This document shows positions 12,216 through 23,453 of a DNA stretch of 64,000 nucleotides, piece by piece. The position numbers were made by a program, and so were the translations under genes. Under the pieces are notes generated by a model. The model had not been told where the DNA came from and did not search any database. It was given only the letters and a program-made list of their open reading frames with translations. Each line of letters begins with the position of its first letter. The stretch's first letter is position 1. Source of the stretch: Macropodus opercularis (taxonomy: Eukaryota > Chordata > Actinopteri > Anabantiformes > Osphronemidae); contig CM061109.1 of NCBI GenBank assembly GCA_030770545.1, forward strand, positions 15,422,001 to 15,486,000. Reading direction: 5' to 3'.

Positions 12216-14040
12216 TCATTTGTTTAAGTGCAATTACCCAACCCGTGAATTAAAAGCTTAAGGTTTGGTCTGGAAAAGTGATCAAAATCTATTCTCAAAA
12301 CCCTGAACTCAAACAAAATACAGGATGGTGTTTAATATGAAACAGTTTATTTGTTACTTTGGCTGGATTTTTAAACTGTGAGCTGCAGGATGAAGTGCTA
12401 GAGGCAACAGGCTGCGCATCTCTGCACACACACAGAATGTATATTCAGTATCAGGGTGTTCAACCTCTTGTCTGTTTTTAACAGACTTTCCGTCTAGGAT
12501 ATAAAATTGGTGATTGTGTGCATCATTTGGTAGAGATTTCCACAAACTTAACCTGACATATTGACCTTTCAGATCTTCTGCAGAATTTCTTTCAGTGGTC
12601 TGGACACTACGGTGATAAACATCATGAGCTCTGGATTTTTTACGTATCTTATTAGTTCAGTTGGGGGTGAAGATGGTAAAATGGAGAGCTACCGCAGTGC
12701 ATCTGCCTCAAATCAGCTAAATTAACAAAATAAGAAAACGAGGATTTATGGACAAGACAAAGAGTGACAGAGAACTGTAGCTGTCTTTTCAACTCTGAAG
12801 ACATAATGTAATCTCTCCTTGAGACGGAAGGATTTTTATAACCTGCGCTAGCTGGGCCTTGAGCAGGAGAAAAGACAGGCTGAGTGAAGGCTGTTTATCC
12901 CACGGTGTCCTTGATATAAACATGTGAAAAATCTCTCTGTTTTTTCCTCCCGATTAAATCAATACAAAGACAACTGGCCTCTGAACAATGTTGTAGCACT
13001 ACTGCAAAAGTTTTTCATCCTCCTTCAATTCATAGTTGTGTCCTTCAGTGCAACAGAGCAGGGGACACTGATGTCCTGCTTACCGCTACTTCATTAATGT
13101 GGCCATGCACTCAATGTCATCCTTTCTTTACACCAAAGATAACCTTCTGTGGAGACAGTTGTGGGACAGAGTGAGAGTTCTTTGTCTGGTGGCTACGTCA
13201 GATCTACCTCATGCTTTGGACCCAAAGTCCTGATCTTTGCTCAAAACTTTTGCATGACTATGCTGTTTGCTTTGTCTTTCTGATTAAACTCATCTGTAAT
13301 TGCTTGTTTTGTCCACCGCCACTCTCTCTCAAGTAGCAGTCAACCCTAACCTGTGATCCCTCTCAGGAGCAATTAAGATAAACCTCTAATTCATCTGCTT
13401 TATCCCTGCATGTCTTTTGCAGTCTCTCACTCACCGTCCTCTACTTTTCCCCTTCTTCAAATCATTCCATCCTGTCCTCCTCTCCTCCTCCCCATCCTCC
13501 TTTACTGACAGACACAAGGAGAGCACTGAGTCATGACATCATAATTCACCAGCTCCTGTTTTCACGGTTAAATCAATATCAGTGTGTCCGAGTCAAGGTT
13601 GGAGGACGGCCTTCACAGCTCAGCTCTTCCTGCTTCTTTCTCATAGAAAATCATATAAATTGTCCCTAAAATAATTAAGCCTTCAGTTCTGTCGCTGGCC
13701 TATATTTTTTACTAGCTCCTGCCTGATAAACAGTACTGCCAGAGTCAAGGTGATGCTGCTAATAGTACCTGGCTCTGTCTGTCTGTACTTCTCTCTTCCA
13801 TTTTCCTCATCTCTCAATAACACTATCCGTTTCATTTACCAGAACTACTGACTGTTGCTGTAAATCTGTTGGGCTGAATGACACAGAAACACAAATAAGG
13901 GAGCGTGTCGTTTTACTTGGGGCTGTCTTAACCCTTGGTGTGCTAAAGACACTGGCTTTGTATGGTGGCATTCCATGGCTTCCTTTAACAACCTTTACGG
14001 TCACCCTGTACTGAATATGTGAGAGCACTGAAAGGTGCAT
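12216..14040. other. Proximal upstream region of NR0B1
   Basis: No coding sequence was recognised here. The stretch contains two SF-1-like half-sites (13593-13601 and 13745-13753) described separately, and otherwise ordinary AT-rich DNA that becomes GC-richer towards 14040. Confidence 0.5.
13593..13753 (+). promoter_or_regulatory. Two SF-1/NR5A-like half-sites upstream of NR0B1
   Basis: TCAAGGTTG (13593-13601) and TCAAGGTGA (13745-13753) share the TCAAGGT core of the NR5A monomer site YCAAGGYCR and differ from it in the last positions. They lie about 555-715 bases before the NR0B1 start codon. NR0B1 promoters in mammals are known SF-1 targets, so conservation is plausible, but such short matches also occur by chance. 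Confidence 0.35.
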
Positions 14041-14173
14041 GTCTGAAAGGTGTAGACGGGCGTGTGTGCGTGAGGAACAGGAGGAGGTGGAGACAGAGGA
14101 GGTGCCTGAGCCTCGGAAGGCGGGATATGCAGAGTGTGAGCAGGCTCTGTGAGCGCATGGACCGACGGGAGCT

Positions 14174-14181
14174 GATATAAG
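14174..14181 (+). promoter_or_regulatory. TATA-like box of NR0B1 (GATATAAG)
   Basis: GATATAAG is followed by GC-rich sequence. A start site about 30 bases downstream (near 14205) would give a 5' leader of about 100 nt before the ATG at 14307. No initiator or transcript data support this directly. Confidence 0.45.
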
Positions 14182-14286
14182 CGCGCTGCCCTTCGTTCGG
14201 GGCTATCAGGGGCTAAGAAAACAGCGCTACCTGTGTCACTGACCTCCGGCGCTTCAAAGAGAGCGGGACGCGCCGAGTTCCGGCAC

Positions 14287-14382
14287 ATGTGCAGCGGCCA
14301 GCGGCCATGGCCTCGCTGGAGGGCTGCCGCTGTCGTGGTGCCAGCAGCCGCAACAACAGCAGCATCCTCTACAGCATTTTGA
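14287..14382 (+). other. Upstream ORF overlapping the NR0B1 start codon
   Basis: An ATG at 14287 opens a 31-codon frame ending at TGA 14380-14382. It is out of frame with NR0B1 and covers the NR0B1 ATG at 14307. Its start context is weak (C at -3, T at +4), while the main ATG context is strong (G at -3, G at +4), so ribosomes could reach NR0B1 by leaky scanning. The uORF matters only if transcription starts before 14287. Confidence 0.45.
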
Positions 14383-15424
14383 AGAGTAACAGCCTGGTGG
14401 CCGCCGATGAGCAGCAGCAGCCGCAGCACCAGCAACAACAACAACAACAACAACACCAACACCCCCAAGAACAACAACAACAAACGCTGCAACAGCTGTT
14501 CCACAAGAGCCTGTCATCCACCCCGTCCTCTGTGCAGGAGCTCCGCCAGCAGCCGTGCTCCTGCGGCTCCACGCGGCGCCGAGGTGTCCTCCGCTCCCCG
14601 CAGGTGACCTGCAAAGCCGCGTCCGCGGTTCTGGTGAAGACGCTGCGGTTCGTTAAAAACGTGCCATGCTTTCGTGAGTTGCCAGAGGACGACCAGCTGG
14701 CGCTGATCCGGAGCGGATGGGCGCCCCTGCTCGTCCTGGGGCTCGCACAGGACCGGGTGGACTTTGAGACCACGGAGACCGTGGAGCCCAGCATGCTGCA
14801 GCGCATCCTCACGGGTTTACCGGAGAGGCAGAGCGACGGGCTGGCCGGCCAGAGCCGGGGGGCAGCCGGGGTCTCTGTGGTAGAAATTGAAGCCATCAAA
14901 GCTTTCCTAAAGAAGTGCTGGAGCGTAGATATCAGTACTAAGGAGTACGCGTACTTAAAGGGAGCTGTGCTGTTCAACCCAGGTAAGTCAGGAGTTTAAC
15001 TAATCAACTTATTCATCACAGGTGACACACACCTGGCGTCATTCGGCCCGAATAACAGACAATATGCTAATTTAGCCAGGCACTTTATTATTTAGCTTTA
15101 GAACTTGCAGCCTGTTCTGGAAACGACTAAACTTTTCTCCCAACGTTTGTCTCTCTGTCCTCCTCGTACTTCTCCGCTGCAGACCTGGAGGGTCTGCGCT
15201 GTCTCCACTACATCCAGTCACTGCGCCGGGAGGCGCACCAGGCTCTGAACGAGCACGTCAGGCTGATCCACCGAGAGGACACGACCCGTTTTGCCAAGCT
15301 GCTAATAGCTCTGTCCATGCTGAGGGCCATCAGCCCGCTGGTGGTGGCTCAGCTCTTCTTCAGACCCGTCATAGGGAGCGTCAACATCGAGGAGGTTCTC
15401 ATGGAGATGTTCTACGGGAAATAG
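14307..15424 (+). CDS. NR0B1: NR0B1 (DAX1) orphan nuclear receptor, two exons, complete
   Basis: Exon 1 is 14307-14982 (donor CAG|GTAAGT) and exon 2 is 15183-15424 (acceptor GCAG|ACC); the join makes an Asp codon and a 305-residue protein. The start is the ATG in GCGGCCATGG. The N-terminus has one receptor-box-like motif, ILYSILK (residues 20-26), instead of the three and a half repeats of mammalian DAX1, then a Gln-rich stretch (36-63) and a Cys-containing CSCGSTRRRG segment (84-93). From about 95 onward the ligand-binding-domain fold is clear: TLRFVKNVPCFRELPEDDQL (112-131), GWAPLLVLGLAQDRVDFETT, LFNPD at the splice junction, AQLFFRPVIGSV, and the helix-12 end VLMEMFYGK. There is no zinc-finger domain. 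The family represses SF-1 and LRH-1 in gonad, adrenal and pituitary. The single intron position fits the family. The gene converges tail-to-tail with IL1RAPL1. Confidence 0.96.
14430..14453 (+). repeat. CAG(CAA)7 run coding Gln 42-49 of NR0B1
   Basis: One CAG and seven CAA codons encode eight Gln. They lie in a larger Gln/His-rich segment with further CAG and CAA runs to about 14495. Mixed codons usually make such tracts less prone to expansion, but length polymorphism between individuals would be expected. Confidence 0.9.
14983..15182 (+). other. NR0B1 intron (200 bp)
   Basis: The intron starts GTAAGT and ends with a pyrimidine-rich tract and GCTGCAG. It interrupts a codon after its first base, in the Asp of LFNPD. 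The in-frame sequence after the donor soon reaches a stop (TAA at about 14998-15000), so reading through would truncate the receptor. Confidence 0.9.
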
Positions 15425-15760
15425 GTTACAGCCCATAGAAAACTGATGTGAATTCAGCAGATTCAGCTGCCAGGTGGACTGATACGCTCCAAACTCTTAT
15501 GGGGTGGGCAATGAAGGCAGACGAAGAGAAAATTACAGCCTGAATTTACAACTATTGTATGTGGAAGAACTTAAAGGACTGTGAAATGCCCAACACAGGC
15601 TAAAGAGAGTGTGTGTGTGTCTGTGAGAGAATGAAAGAGTGCATGTTGAGGGCAAGAGATGCTATTACAGAGGAAAAATGCAAAGCAGCTGCTGGAATTC
15701 ATAACTTATTTGTTTTTATATAAACTATTTTTCTATAATAAAAATATTGTCTGAGCTATC
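15425..15760 (+). other. NR0B1 3' UTR
   Basis: The stretch follows the TAG at 15422-15424 and includes a short GT run near 15610. It ends near an AATAAA at 15737-15742 set in AT-rich sequence and followed by a T/GT-rich stretch, which gives a UTR of about 330-340 nt. Confidence 0.6.
15737..15742 (+). terminator. NR0B1 polyadenylation signal AATAAA
   Basis: This canonical hexamer lies about 315 bases after the stop codon. It is the first good candidate on this strand. Confidence 0.6.
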
Positions 15761-18700
15761 TTTTACTGTCCTTGTGATCCCGTGCGGTATTAGCACTATC
15801 ATAACTGACACAGTTTCCCATGGGGCATGTGTGAAATCAGTCCTAGACAGCATCTTATTTAGGCCAAAGTGATATACGCAAGTGCGTAAGCGATGACTAC
15901 ACTGTCCTTACAAAACGGACACATATTACCTTGAAAATTCTGACTCATACTGATTCATGTTGTTTACGCACGTTATTGATAAAGGTTTATTATGTCAACT
16001 CTATGGTACAACGACTGTTGGAGGGTTCCTCACACCAGCTGTTTCCTGTCCCGTATCATAGGGGGTCACAGAGTTCAAGTATGGATCTATGGCTGGTTCT
16101 TACCAGTGAAATGCTAGGTTAGACCACCAGAGTGCAATAGTACACCACATGCAGCATGTGTGCCCTGTGCTGTAGATGCATCACCACCACAGTCGCACAC
16201 ATTCTCCACTAGTCCAGACATAAAGTGCCCCAGGTAATGTTCTACCTGTCCATCTAATGCTGGGCATTGCAGTGTGGGCTTTTGTGGCTGAAGACTAAAA
16301 TAGCTCTGGAATGAAGGAAGGAAAACTACCAAACCAAGCCTCACACTTAAAATCATCTGCAGAGTGAACATGGAAGCAATGGTGGCTTATAGCATAATCA
16401 TAAATTATTATTTAGTTCCACTAATTCTATAGAGACACAATATGGCATGAATGTTTAGACAATGCAGAAGAAACACCCTTTGGTTAAAGTATATAGAGTC
16501 TGACCAAATCATTTTGTGGAAGGTTGTCCGTGGACCCCTGATTAAAATGTCCAGTAGCTATAATGCTTAGTCACTGTCCAAACAACAGATGGTCTGAACC
16601 AGTGCTTGTGGCTTTGTTTTGGCCCACCCTGATAGAACAACTTAGACACAAGTTTACTATTTTACACCGAGATATGACCTCTTTCTAATCGCTGTTGAAT
16701 TACACCCATACAATAATGTAGAAATGCAGAAGTAAAGGTCAGCATGTGTACACACATACAGTGCACATAGCGCTGGGTAGGTTGTGGATTTTACACTAGG
16801 GATCATCTTATCTTAACCTGTAATGGCACAGCATGCTGCATTTATTGCTTATATTTTGTATTAATTATCTGCTAAGTAGACAAGCAAATGTGCTAAAGTA
16901 AAAATGATCAGTATGTAGAAATAAAAATGCTACAAAACCCACAAATGGCTTTAAATATACTCTCTCTGTGTTTTCTGCTACTGAATAAATCAGAAACATC
17001 TGTACGGTTATTGAGTTTTAAGAGGAACTTTTTTTTGTTATTCCTGGCTATACATTCAAATTGGAAGCACTGCCATCAATGAGCATGTGACAATCCCTGG
17101 ACTCAATTTCAACTTCCAACTCCACAAAATAAAGCCACAAAAATGTCTACAAGAGCTGTAGTTTTCAGGTGTACGTTAGAGTAGCCCTGGCTTTTCCTCT
17201 GTGCAACTTTCTTCCAGTTCAGAAAACCTTGCTACTTATAATGCAGTGGCAATGAGGAGATGGAAGTGCAGACAAAAAGACACCAGGCTGATGGTCACAG
17301 GTGACTCGCACACCTCCTTACGGTCTAATGAGACATTGTGGGAAAACACTAAAACAAGATGCTGTACACACCAAACACCCTTTCACGAACAGTATATACA
17401 GATGTGAACTGAGCTCTAATTACATTTTTATTCCTGTCTGTGTCCTCTACATGTTTCCCCTTGATGGAGCCTATTTTCTCGCCAATTAAGTCCTTAATTG
17501 CTCTGCGTAATAAAGAGTCTGTTCATTTATTCAACAGTCACCAGCTCCACTTATGATAGATGTCATGTTGTTTACTTACATTCTCCCTTAAACTCTGATA
17601 GTGTGTGCCTCCGTCTTCTTTCTCTGCCCCACTTTCTCTTTTTCTCTGTTCTCTCCTGAGACTGACAGAAAATCAGTAAATCTGCTTTGTGTTTCGTCTT
17701 TTACCAACTTGCAGTCACAGACAACCCTTGTACTGTAGGTAGTGTTTATCCCCAGGAGATGGCACTGTTTGGCTGCACGGAAACAAACTGTGCTTAGGCT
17801 GCCACGAACCATTAACAGTACAATGGTGCTTTAAACCACGTTATGTTTCTATCTGCAGGTAGCAAAAACATGTAACTAATGTCACCAACAAGTCTAGAGA
17901 CTAGGTGGAAATTACATCCACAGGACAATAGTGGGGCTAAGTCTGAACTCCTGCATGTTCTACGAAACGATGAGACAATAGCTGAACTGTTACTTAGAGG
18001 CCCGTTACGTTTTTGAGATAACACATAATTTCATGTGGAAAACATCATACCTACAGTTGATCGTGGAGTGGTTGTAGGGTAATGCTGTGGGGATGCTTTG
18101 CTGCTTTAGCGCCAGAGAAGGTGCAATAAATGAGGGAAACATGAAATCCACTCTCTACCGGACACTCCTGAAAGAAAACAACAGATCATTAGTGGGTGAA
18201 GTGAGCTCAAGCCCATCTTGGTTATTCAGTAAGACAATGTTACCTAATATCCTCTAAATCAGTTTTTTGGTACATCATTGACAGCTCACTTGTCAAGGTG
18301 CATGTATAAAATACACCACTAACCACACTGCCAAGAGCCAATATGTGTCCTTATTGTATTCATAAATCGATTCATCATGGAAGACATTATGTGATACATA
18401 ATATGCGCCTATAGAAAACGTTTCCCACTCACTAACGCTCAAACACCAGGAGATATGAGACAAGGTTACATTAGGGCACTGTTTGTACATGTACAGCTCA
18501 TCAAGCTTTGCTACTTTAACTCATTAAAACTACGCTCTCCAGTCTTTGAAGGATAAACACTGGTAACTGTACACAACCTGTTGCATTAGTTGTGCACACG
18601 CTGCCCCTCATGTGGTCCCCTGCTTTCCCCCTTAGCTACTGCCCTTCCCTCTCCTGCTTGCATTGTCTGCTTTGGCGCCACTCATGTCCCGATCGCCCCC

Positions 18701-18999
18701 ATCCCCACCTGCTTCCACTTACTGGCTCTATTCCTGACTTGCGCTCCTCGCCAAATTGCTCAGCTCGTGCCATGCTCAGAAATCTCTGTGCTTTTCTTTG
18801 TTTGTTCTCAGCTCTGGCCCTTGGTGACTCTTTTTGATTGTGGCCATGTTATCCTTCTCTTCATGCCCAGGTGTTGTGTGCTTTGCAACCTGCTAAATTT
18901 TGTTTTTTGCTCTGCCTAATTTTCCTGTGGCAACTCAAGTTTATTTTTTGATCAAGCTGTGCATCGGTATTTTTGTGAACCTTGAGCTCTTCACCCATC
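15761..18999. other. Intergenic DNA between NR0B1 and IL1RAPL1 (first part)
   Basis: No recognisable gene was found. The part at 18590-18960 is pyrimidine-rich on the plus strand with a 109-codon open frame. It directly precedes the gag relic and may be more of the same decayed element, but nothing in it could be matched. Confidence 0.5.
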
Positions 19000-19290
19000 C
19001 ATAGGTTCTAAATCTAGCCTGCTTCAACTGGAACGATATGCAGGGGACCCCAAGGCTTATGTACATTTTATTACTCAATGTTGCTTGATTTTTTTGCCCC
19101 CTTGTTCTCCTCTTTCCTCACAGTGGCCTACATAATTTCCTTGCTTACTAATACACAATAGATTTTGCTCAAAGTCAGTACATCATGTTTTCAGAATCCA
19201 TAGACTCCTTTTCCATGTTCTCTCCAATATTGTTTCTGGTAGGAATCTTCAGTTTGCAGCTCACTTCTGGAAGGTGTTTGCAGCTTGTTG
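19000..19290 (+). pseudogene. Decayed Ty3/gypsy-type retrotransposon gag fragment
   Basis: In the frame starting at 19019 the translation includes LERYAGDP, then FITQCCLIF. This is the pattern ERYxGDP....F..QC.L.F typical of gag of Ty3/gypsy (sushi-like) elements and of gag-derived PEG10/RTL genes. The frame then breaks near 19123, and the neighbouring frame continues with VAYIISLLT, the next conserved block, followed by a TAG. Further on, in a third frame, FAAHFWKVF (about 19239-19265) resembles the FxAEFxKVF block. Two frameshifts and several stops mark it as an old, inactive copy. No LTRs or pol sequence were recognised around it. The solo LTR at 11446 is not evidently related. Confidence 0.65.
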
Positions 19291-20449
19291 GGTGCCTCCG
19301 TCAGAAGGTATTCATCTACAGTTCAGTGGCCAATCTGAACACATAAACCTTTACGATTCCCCTGCTCTCAAAAAGCTTTCTACTCCAAGTCGCACTTCTA
19401 CATAGGGTATGCTTACAACACTGTTTCTCTCCGTTTCAGTGTGCAAACTTGCCCAAACACAGAACCGCAAAGTGAATAAATACATGTTTAGTGAATTGTA
19501 TGAAAGCTACTGTACTCTAAGTGTGTTAACGCGTCTGTCATGCCTGACAGTAGGTCTGGTCTTTACTGACACACTAGTGCCAGTTATGGCACCCACAGCA
19601 ACGTAGAAACGGCCACAGCGTCAGCTGGCACAGCCAAGCAGAGCAGCTGCAGCTGTTTTCACAGCTGGTGGCTGTTTAGTGTCTGAGCTATCTACTGAAA
19701 GGAGAATTGGCAATAAATGCATACTGTATAAAACCACACCAATTACTGTTGTTGTATGTGCAGGGCAGGGGCAGACATTATTGCCATGTACAGCAGTAGT
19801 AGTAAAACCATTTAGACTTTTCAGGACCACCACAGAAAACCCACTGCATGCTCCTGGTACTTCCTGAAGCTTTTGAATTTACAAATAAAATCAGCTCTGA
19901 TACGACTACATAACTTCATACTTCATTACTTTTTTATACCCAGTGTCACAATGTGATCTTCATTAAAACACTGTATGCGAACCAGTTGACGTATCGTTTA
20001 TATGATGAGACAAGTCCTTTTTGTCCCTCCACTACAATCCGCTAACATTTTACACATTCATGATGCTTCCCTTTAACCTCGTTAACCGCTTCAACGTTTT
20101 AGCTGTTTGCGAATCTATAACTTTTACAACGTCCAGGTTTTACATACAAGTGCAGTGGAAGAAATAAAAACACTTTTACAAACACTTATATTTTCAATGT
20201 TGTTTTGCCAGGATAATCTTGACTGTGAGTGTTTTTGTTTTCACCTAGACCCACTAATAAATAATGACTCCATACATTTTAAAGTGGCCTTAAATCATAC
20301 TTTTAAAAAAACCTTTTAATATCATCCTATCGCGATACAATAAACAAATACCACAGGTGACCTTAACGTCCCCTTTAACCAGAAGCTAACTTCAGCGGTA
20401 TTCAACGGTTTGGTGAGTTTAGTCATAGCTTCCATTCCGTCCTGCAGAA
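19291..20449. other. Intergenic DNA, no gene recognised
   Basis: This is ordinary AT-rich DNA with only short open frames, none of which resembles a known protein. Confidence 0.5.
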
Positions 20450-20870
20450 GGTTCACAAAATACGTGCTTTTAAAAACATCGAGCAAGTTTGAGCAACTTT
20501 ACAAGTGAAAAGCTGTTATCTGTCACATTAAAATCCCTTCACTCTGCTCACCTGGGACTTCCTACACTAGCTAGCGTAGCATTAGCTAGCAAACCGCTCT
20601 CTCGTCCATTCGTCGTCTCAAAAGTCGACGATGACGCGCTACAAACTGAGGCGATGACTGACAGACACAGAAAACTCTCAGTCGGTCCACACGGATGAAC
20701 GTCTTCGAAGCAGCGGGGAGTCGTGTGGGTGAGTTCGGCGGGACCCAGTAACTGGCGCCAGGTTGCGGCCATTACTCCATCGCCTGTGCAGTCACAAGCG
20801 AACTTCACTCCTGTGGTCAGGCGTACACGCAGTACACACAAGTACACACAAGTACTGTAATACCTGCAAG
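20450..20870. promoter_or_regulatory. CpG-richer patch: possible unassigned (bidirectional) promoter or first exon
   Basis: This patch stands out from its AT-rich surroundings by many CpGs (for example around 20600-20720 and 20725-20765). On the minus strand an ATG at 20772-20770 in strong context (G at -3, G at +4) opens a frame starting MAATWRQLLGP. It runs 73 codons to a good donor, CAG|GTGAGC, with the exon end at 20552. On the plus strand an ATG at 20695 leads after 11 codons (MNVFEAAGSRV) to a donor-like GTGAGT at 20729. A near-palindromic GCTAGC-rich run lies at about 20568-20590. I recognise neither peptide, and no downstream exons were identified. Confidence 0.35.
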
Positions 20871-21530
20871 AACAACCTCGGTTATGCTTAATTTGATGCC
20901 TGATTGGTTATAAAATAAGTCTAGTTCTTATGTGGTTCACTATCAGCAGATAAATGATGCAACATTTCACATGGTCGTGAAAAGAAGCGAGTAACCGTTG
21001 CTGTAAGATGAAGTGTCCACTGCTTTATAGTGGAAGACATGTAATACTAACATATTCCTTCCTTTACAGTACAAGTAGCGTCATTACTTACAGAAGCTAT
21101 TCTCCCTGTTGTTAGTCAGAAAACGTTGTGAAATGGTTAAACAAAGGAGAAACACACAGCGTTGATAGAAAAACAAGAAGCATCACACTGTTTATGCCCA
21201 AACCACTAATGAGGATTTAACTAGATAACTAGTAGTACAGTACATATAATGATAAAGCACAGGGTACGTGTACTTAGCTACTTTCCATGTATTGCAACAT
21301 GCATTCATGTATATTTGGCTTTTCATTATTGGATATGGATGTTTATGACTAATTCTGATGGTTTTACTCTTCCTGTGAATATACAGTGTTTGACTAAGTA
21401 GACGTTAATTTGAATAATTACGTTTAAACATGCTGTCTGACTTTGACTTTTCACCTTTGCCAATGTCAAAAGAAGCAGAAGTGGTGAGTAGTATATTTTT
21501 GAGCTACTACTACTATGTTTTCCTTTAGAC
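20871..21530. other. Intergenic DNA before the IL1RAPL1 3' end
   Basis: No gene, repeat or motif of note was seen. Confidence 0.45.
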
Positions 21531-23453
21531 ATTTATTTAGTGCTTCCAAATTGAAAATTATGCCTCTTAGAGTAATTTAAGACAATACTCAAAGAAAGCA
21601 GATGGCGTAAATAAAAAGACTATGTGTAAGCACACGCTGTCTTCAGGCTGTTCAGTGCTTCAGTCTTGTAGAGCTGCCCACCGCCCCAGCAGTTGGCAGC
21701 CAAATGCTCACTTCTGCAGAGTTTAAAAGAATCTCATCAGTATCTGGAGATGATGACACTCGTTCACTTTGTCTGAGTCTGATCTTCTGAGATCAGTGAT
21801 TCAAACTCAATAGTCACTGCACTGCTTAACTGTTGTGTTCAGAGCAGACGTAGAGGGCAATAATATCATTTGCCATTAATATAACAGGTGATTATGGTTG
21901 ACAAAAATTAGCAACACCACACTGTCGTACTTGGACAAAAAAGGAAAACATCAAAAGGAAATCAATGTTTTTAATGTGCAGTGAGAAAGTAAGGGCAACT
22001 GATAATGATTGTGTTTTTATAAAGATAGACATTTCTTTCCAAGTGAAAATTGTGTTTATATATTTATATAAATATCTATATTATATATAGAATACATATC
22101 TATTTGCTATGCATACTCAAAAATCACACCTTCAAATATATTTAAAAAGTCTTTCAAAACACAAATGTTTTCTTTTCTTTCCTTAAACATGAACTATTTG
22201 TATGAACCAACGTAATTATCAGGATGGGAATAATATTATGTTTTAAAAACCAAAACACTGAAAATGCTTTACTTTTGAATCTAGAATGATGGACTTATTT
22301 TTTCCTGTGGGATTCAAACGCCACCTTAATCTCTTAACAAACCAGGAACCACATTGCAAGGATACAAAACCAGCATAACCAACACTTATACACAAATCCC
22401 CCCTTCTATGGTAGATGAAATGCAAATAAGTATGACTTCTCAAGCAAACTCATTTCTGTTATAAAAATAGAATTCTTTTTAAAATAATCTACAGATTTCT
22501 TTTAAGGTGAGGCATTTCACTATCACTTGTTTCAATAGAAAATATGAAGCTTTAGAGAGATCTGCCAGTCTATCAGTCTGTCTGATTGGAGAGGACTAGC
22601 ACTGCCCCCCAACCGCGCCTCCTTTTCTGTCTCACAGGACAGTATGTTTTTGCCAGCTCCTCCTTCTTTTTGCATATTCTATGATTTTTTAAAAGAGTTT
22701 CCTTTTAAACTAGATACACCTTGTACAGGTAAACAAAATGAAGTTTCAGCTCCTCCAGGCAATTTCAAAAGTGTTAAAAAATGATCTCTTAAACTACACA
22801 AAGATTTAAAAAAACAAACAAAACAAAAACAAAACAAAACAAAACAGTGCAGATACATGATATACTGGCTTTCCAAACAAGCGCGTTGAAATAAGAATAA
22901 AAAAACAAACCAAAAAGAGAAAACAACTAAACATATACAACTCTGTTCAACAAGTTGAAGCAAAATCCTACAGTAGAGAAGGCAACAAACTTTTGATTAA
23001 AACAAACAAAAGAACAAAACAGGAAAACACTGATGCTACAAATAAATTGAAATATATGTACAAGACCCTGTTTTCCTTGTGTTTGTATGTACGCACATTT
23101 GGAAGTGTTTGTGTGTGTATGTGTATGTGCACAATTGCAATAGTGTGTTGGTTCTTTAAGGTGGAGTTCCTGCAAGTCCGTTGCTTGCTAGTTGATGAAA
23201 CAGTGTTTTCATTGTATCTCCGGTAGTTTCACATAGAAAACCTCCCTGTAGCAGAGGAGCTGTTCACTTAAAAAGCAATAATGAAAACTAAATTAATAGC
23301 GTCCAAAAACCTGCGGCATCTCCATCACGTGTTGTTAGTTAACAACAGCAGAAACCAATTGGATCCAAAACACTTCTTGCTGAAATCAAGCCCATGAGCC
23401 ATGCTCCCTATAGCTGCCAGGCTTCTTACAGCTGATGCTGAATGTGTTCATCA
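21531..23453 (-). other. Probable 3' UTR of IL1RAPL1
   Basis: The stretch follows the IL1RAPL1 stop (TAA at 23456-23454) on the minus strand and is AT-rich with no competing gene. On the minus strand there are candidate signals ATTAAA (21975-21970) and AATAAA (21537-21532). It contains an A-rich AAAAC repeat (22808-22846, TTTTG-type on the sense strand) and a TATA-rich near-palindrome around 22055-22095. The true end is unknown, so the length is a guess. Confidence 0.35.
22808..22846. repeat. A-rich (AAAAC)n/(AAAC)n repeat
   Basis: About 39 bases consist of A runs separated by single C, mostly in units of AAAAC. On the IL1RAPL1 sense strand this reads as a TTTTG repeat in the probable 3' UTR. 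Confidence 0.85.

Noticed and set aside
11635..12219. Long open frames of up to 194 codons on both strands with repeating THTQTHTYRNVGATLNDG-like or CVCVPSLSVAPTFLYV-like units
   Set aside because: They are read-through of a 54-bp minisatellite inside an LTR. A repeat length divisible by three keeps several frames open. There is no sign of a real protein.
14289..14306. Possible NR0B1 start six codons earlier (GTG at 14289)
   Set aside because: It is not an ATG, and MASLEGC at 14307 has a strong start context and fits the family N-terminus.
14001..14977. Minus-strand open frames of 167-202 codons and extra plus-strand frames over NR0B1 exon 1
   Set aside because: They are shadows of the GC-rich, Gln-repeat-bearing NR0B1 exon; low-complexity Leu, Val or Cys runs mirror the CAG/CAA tract.
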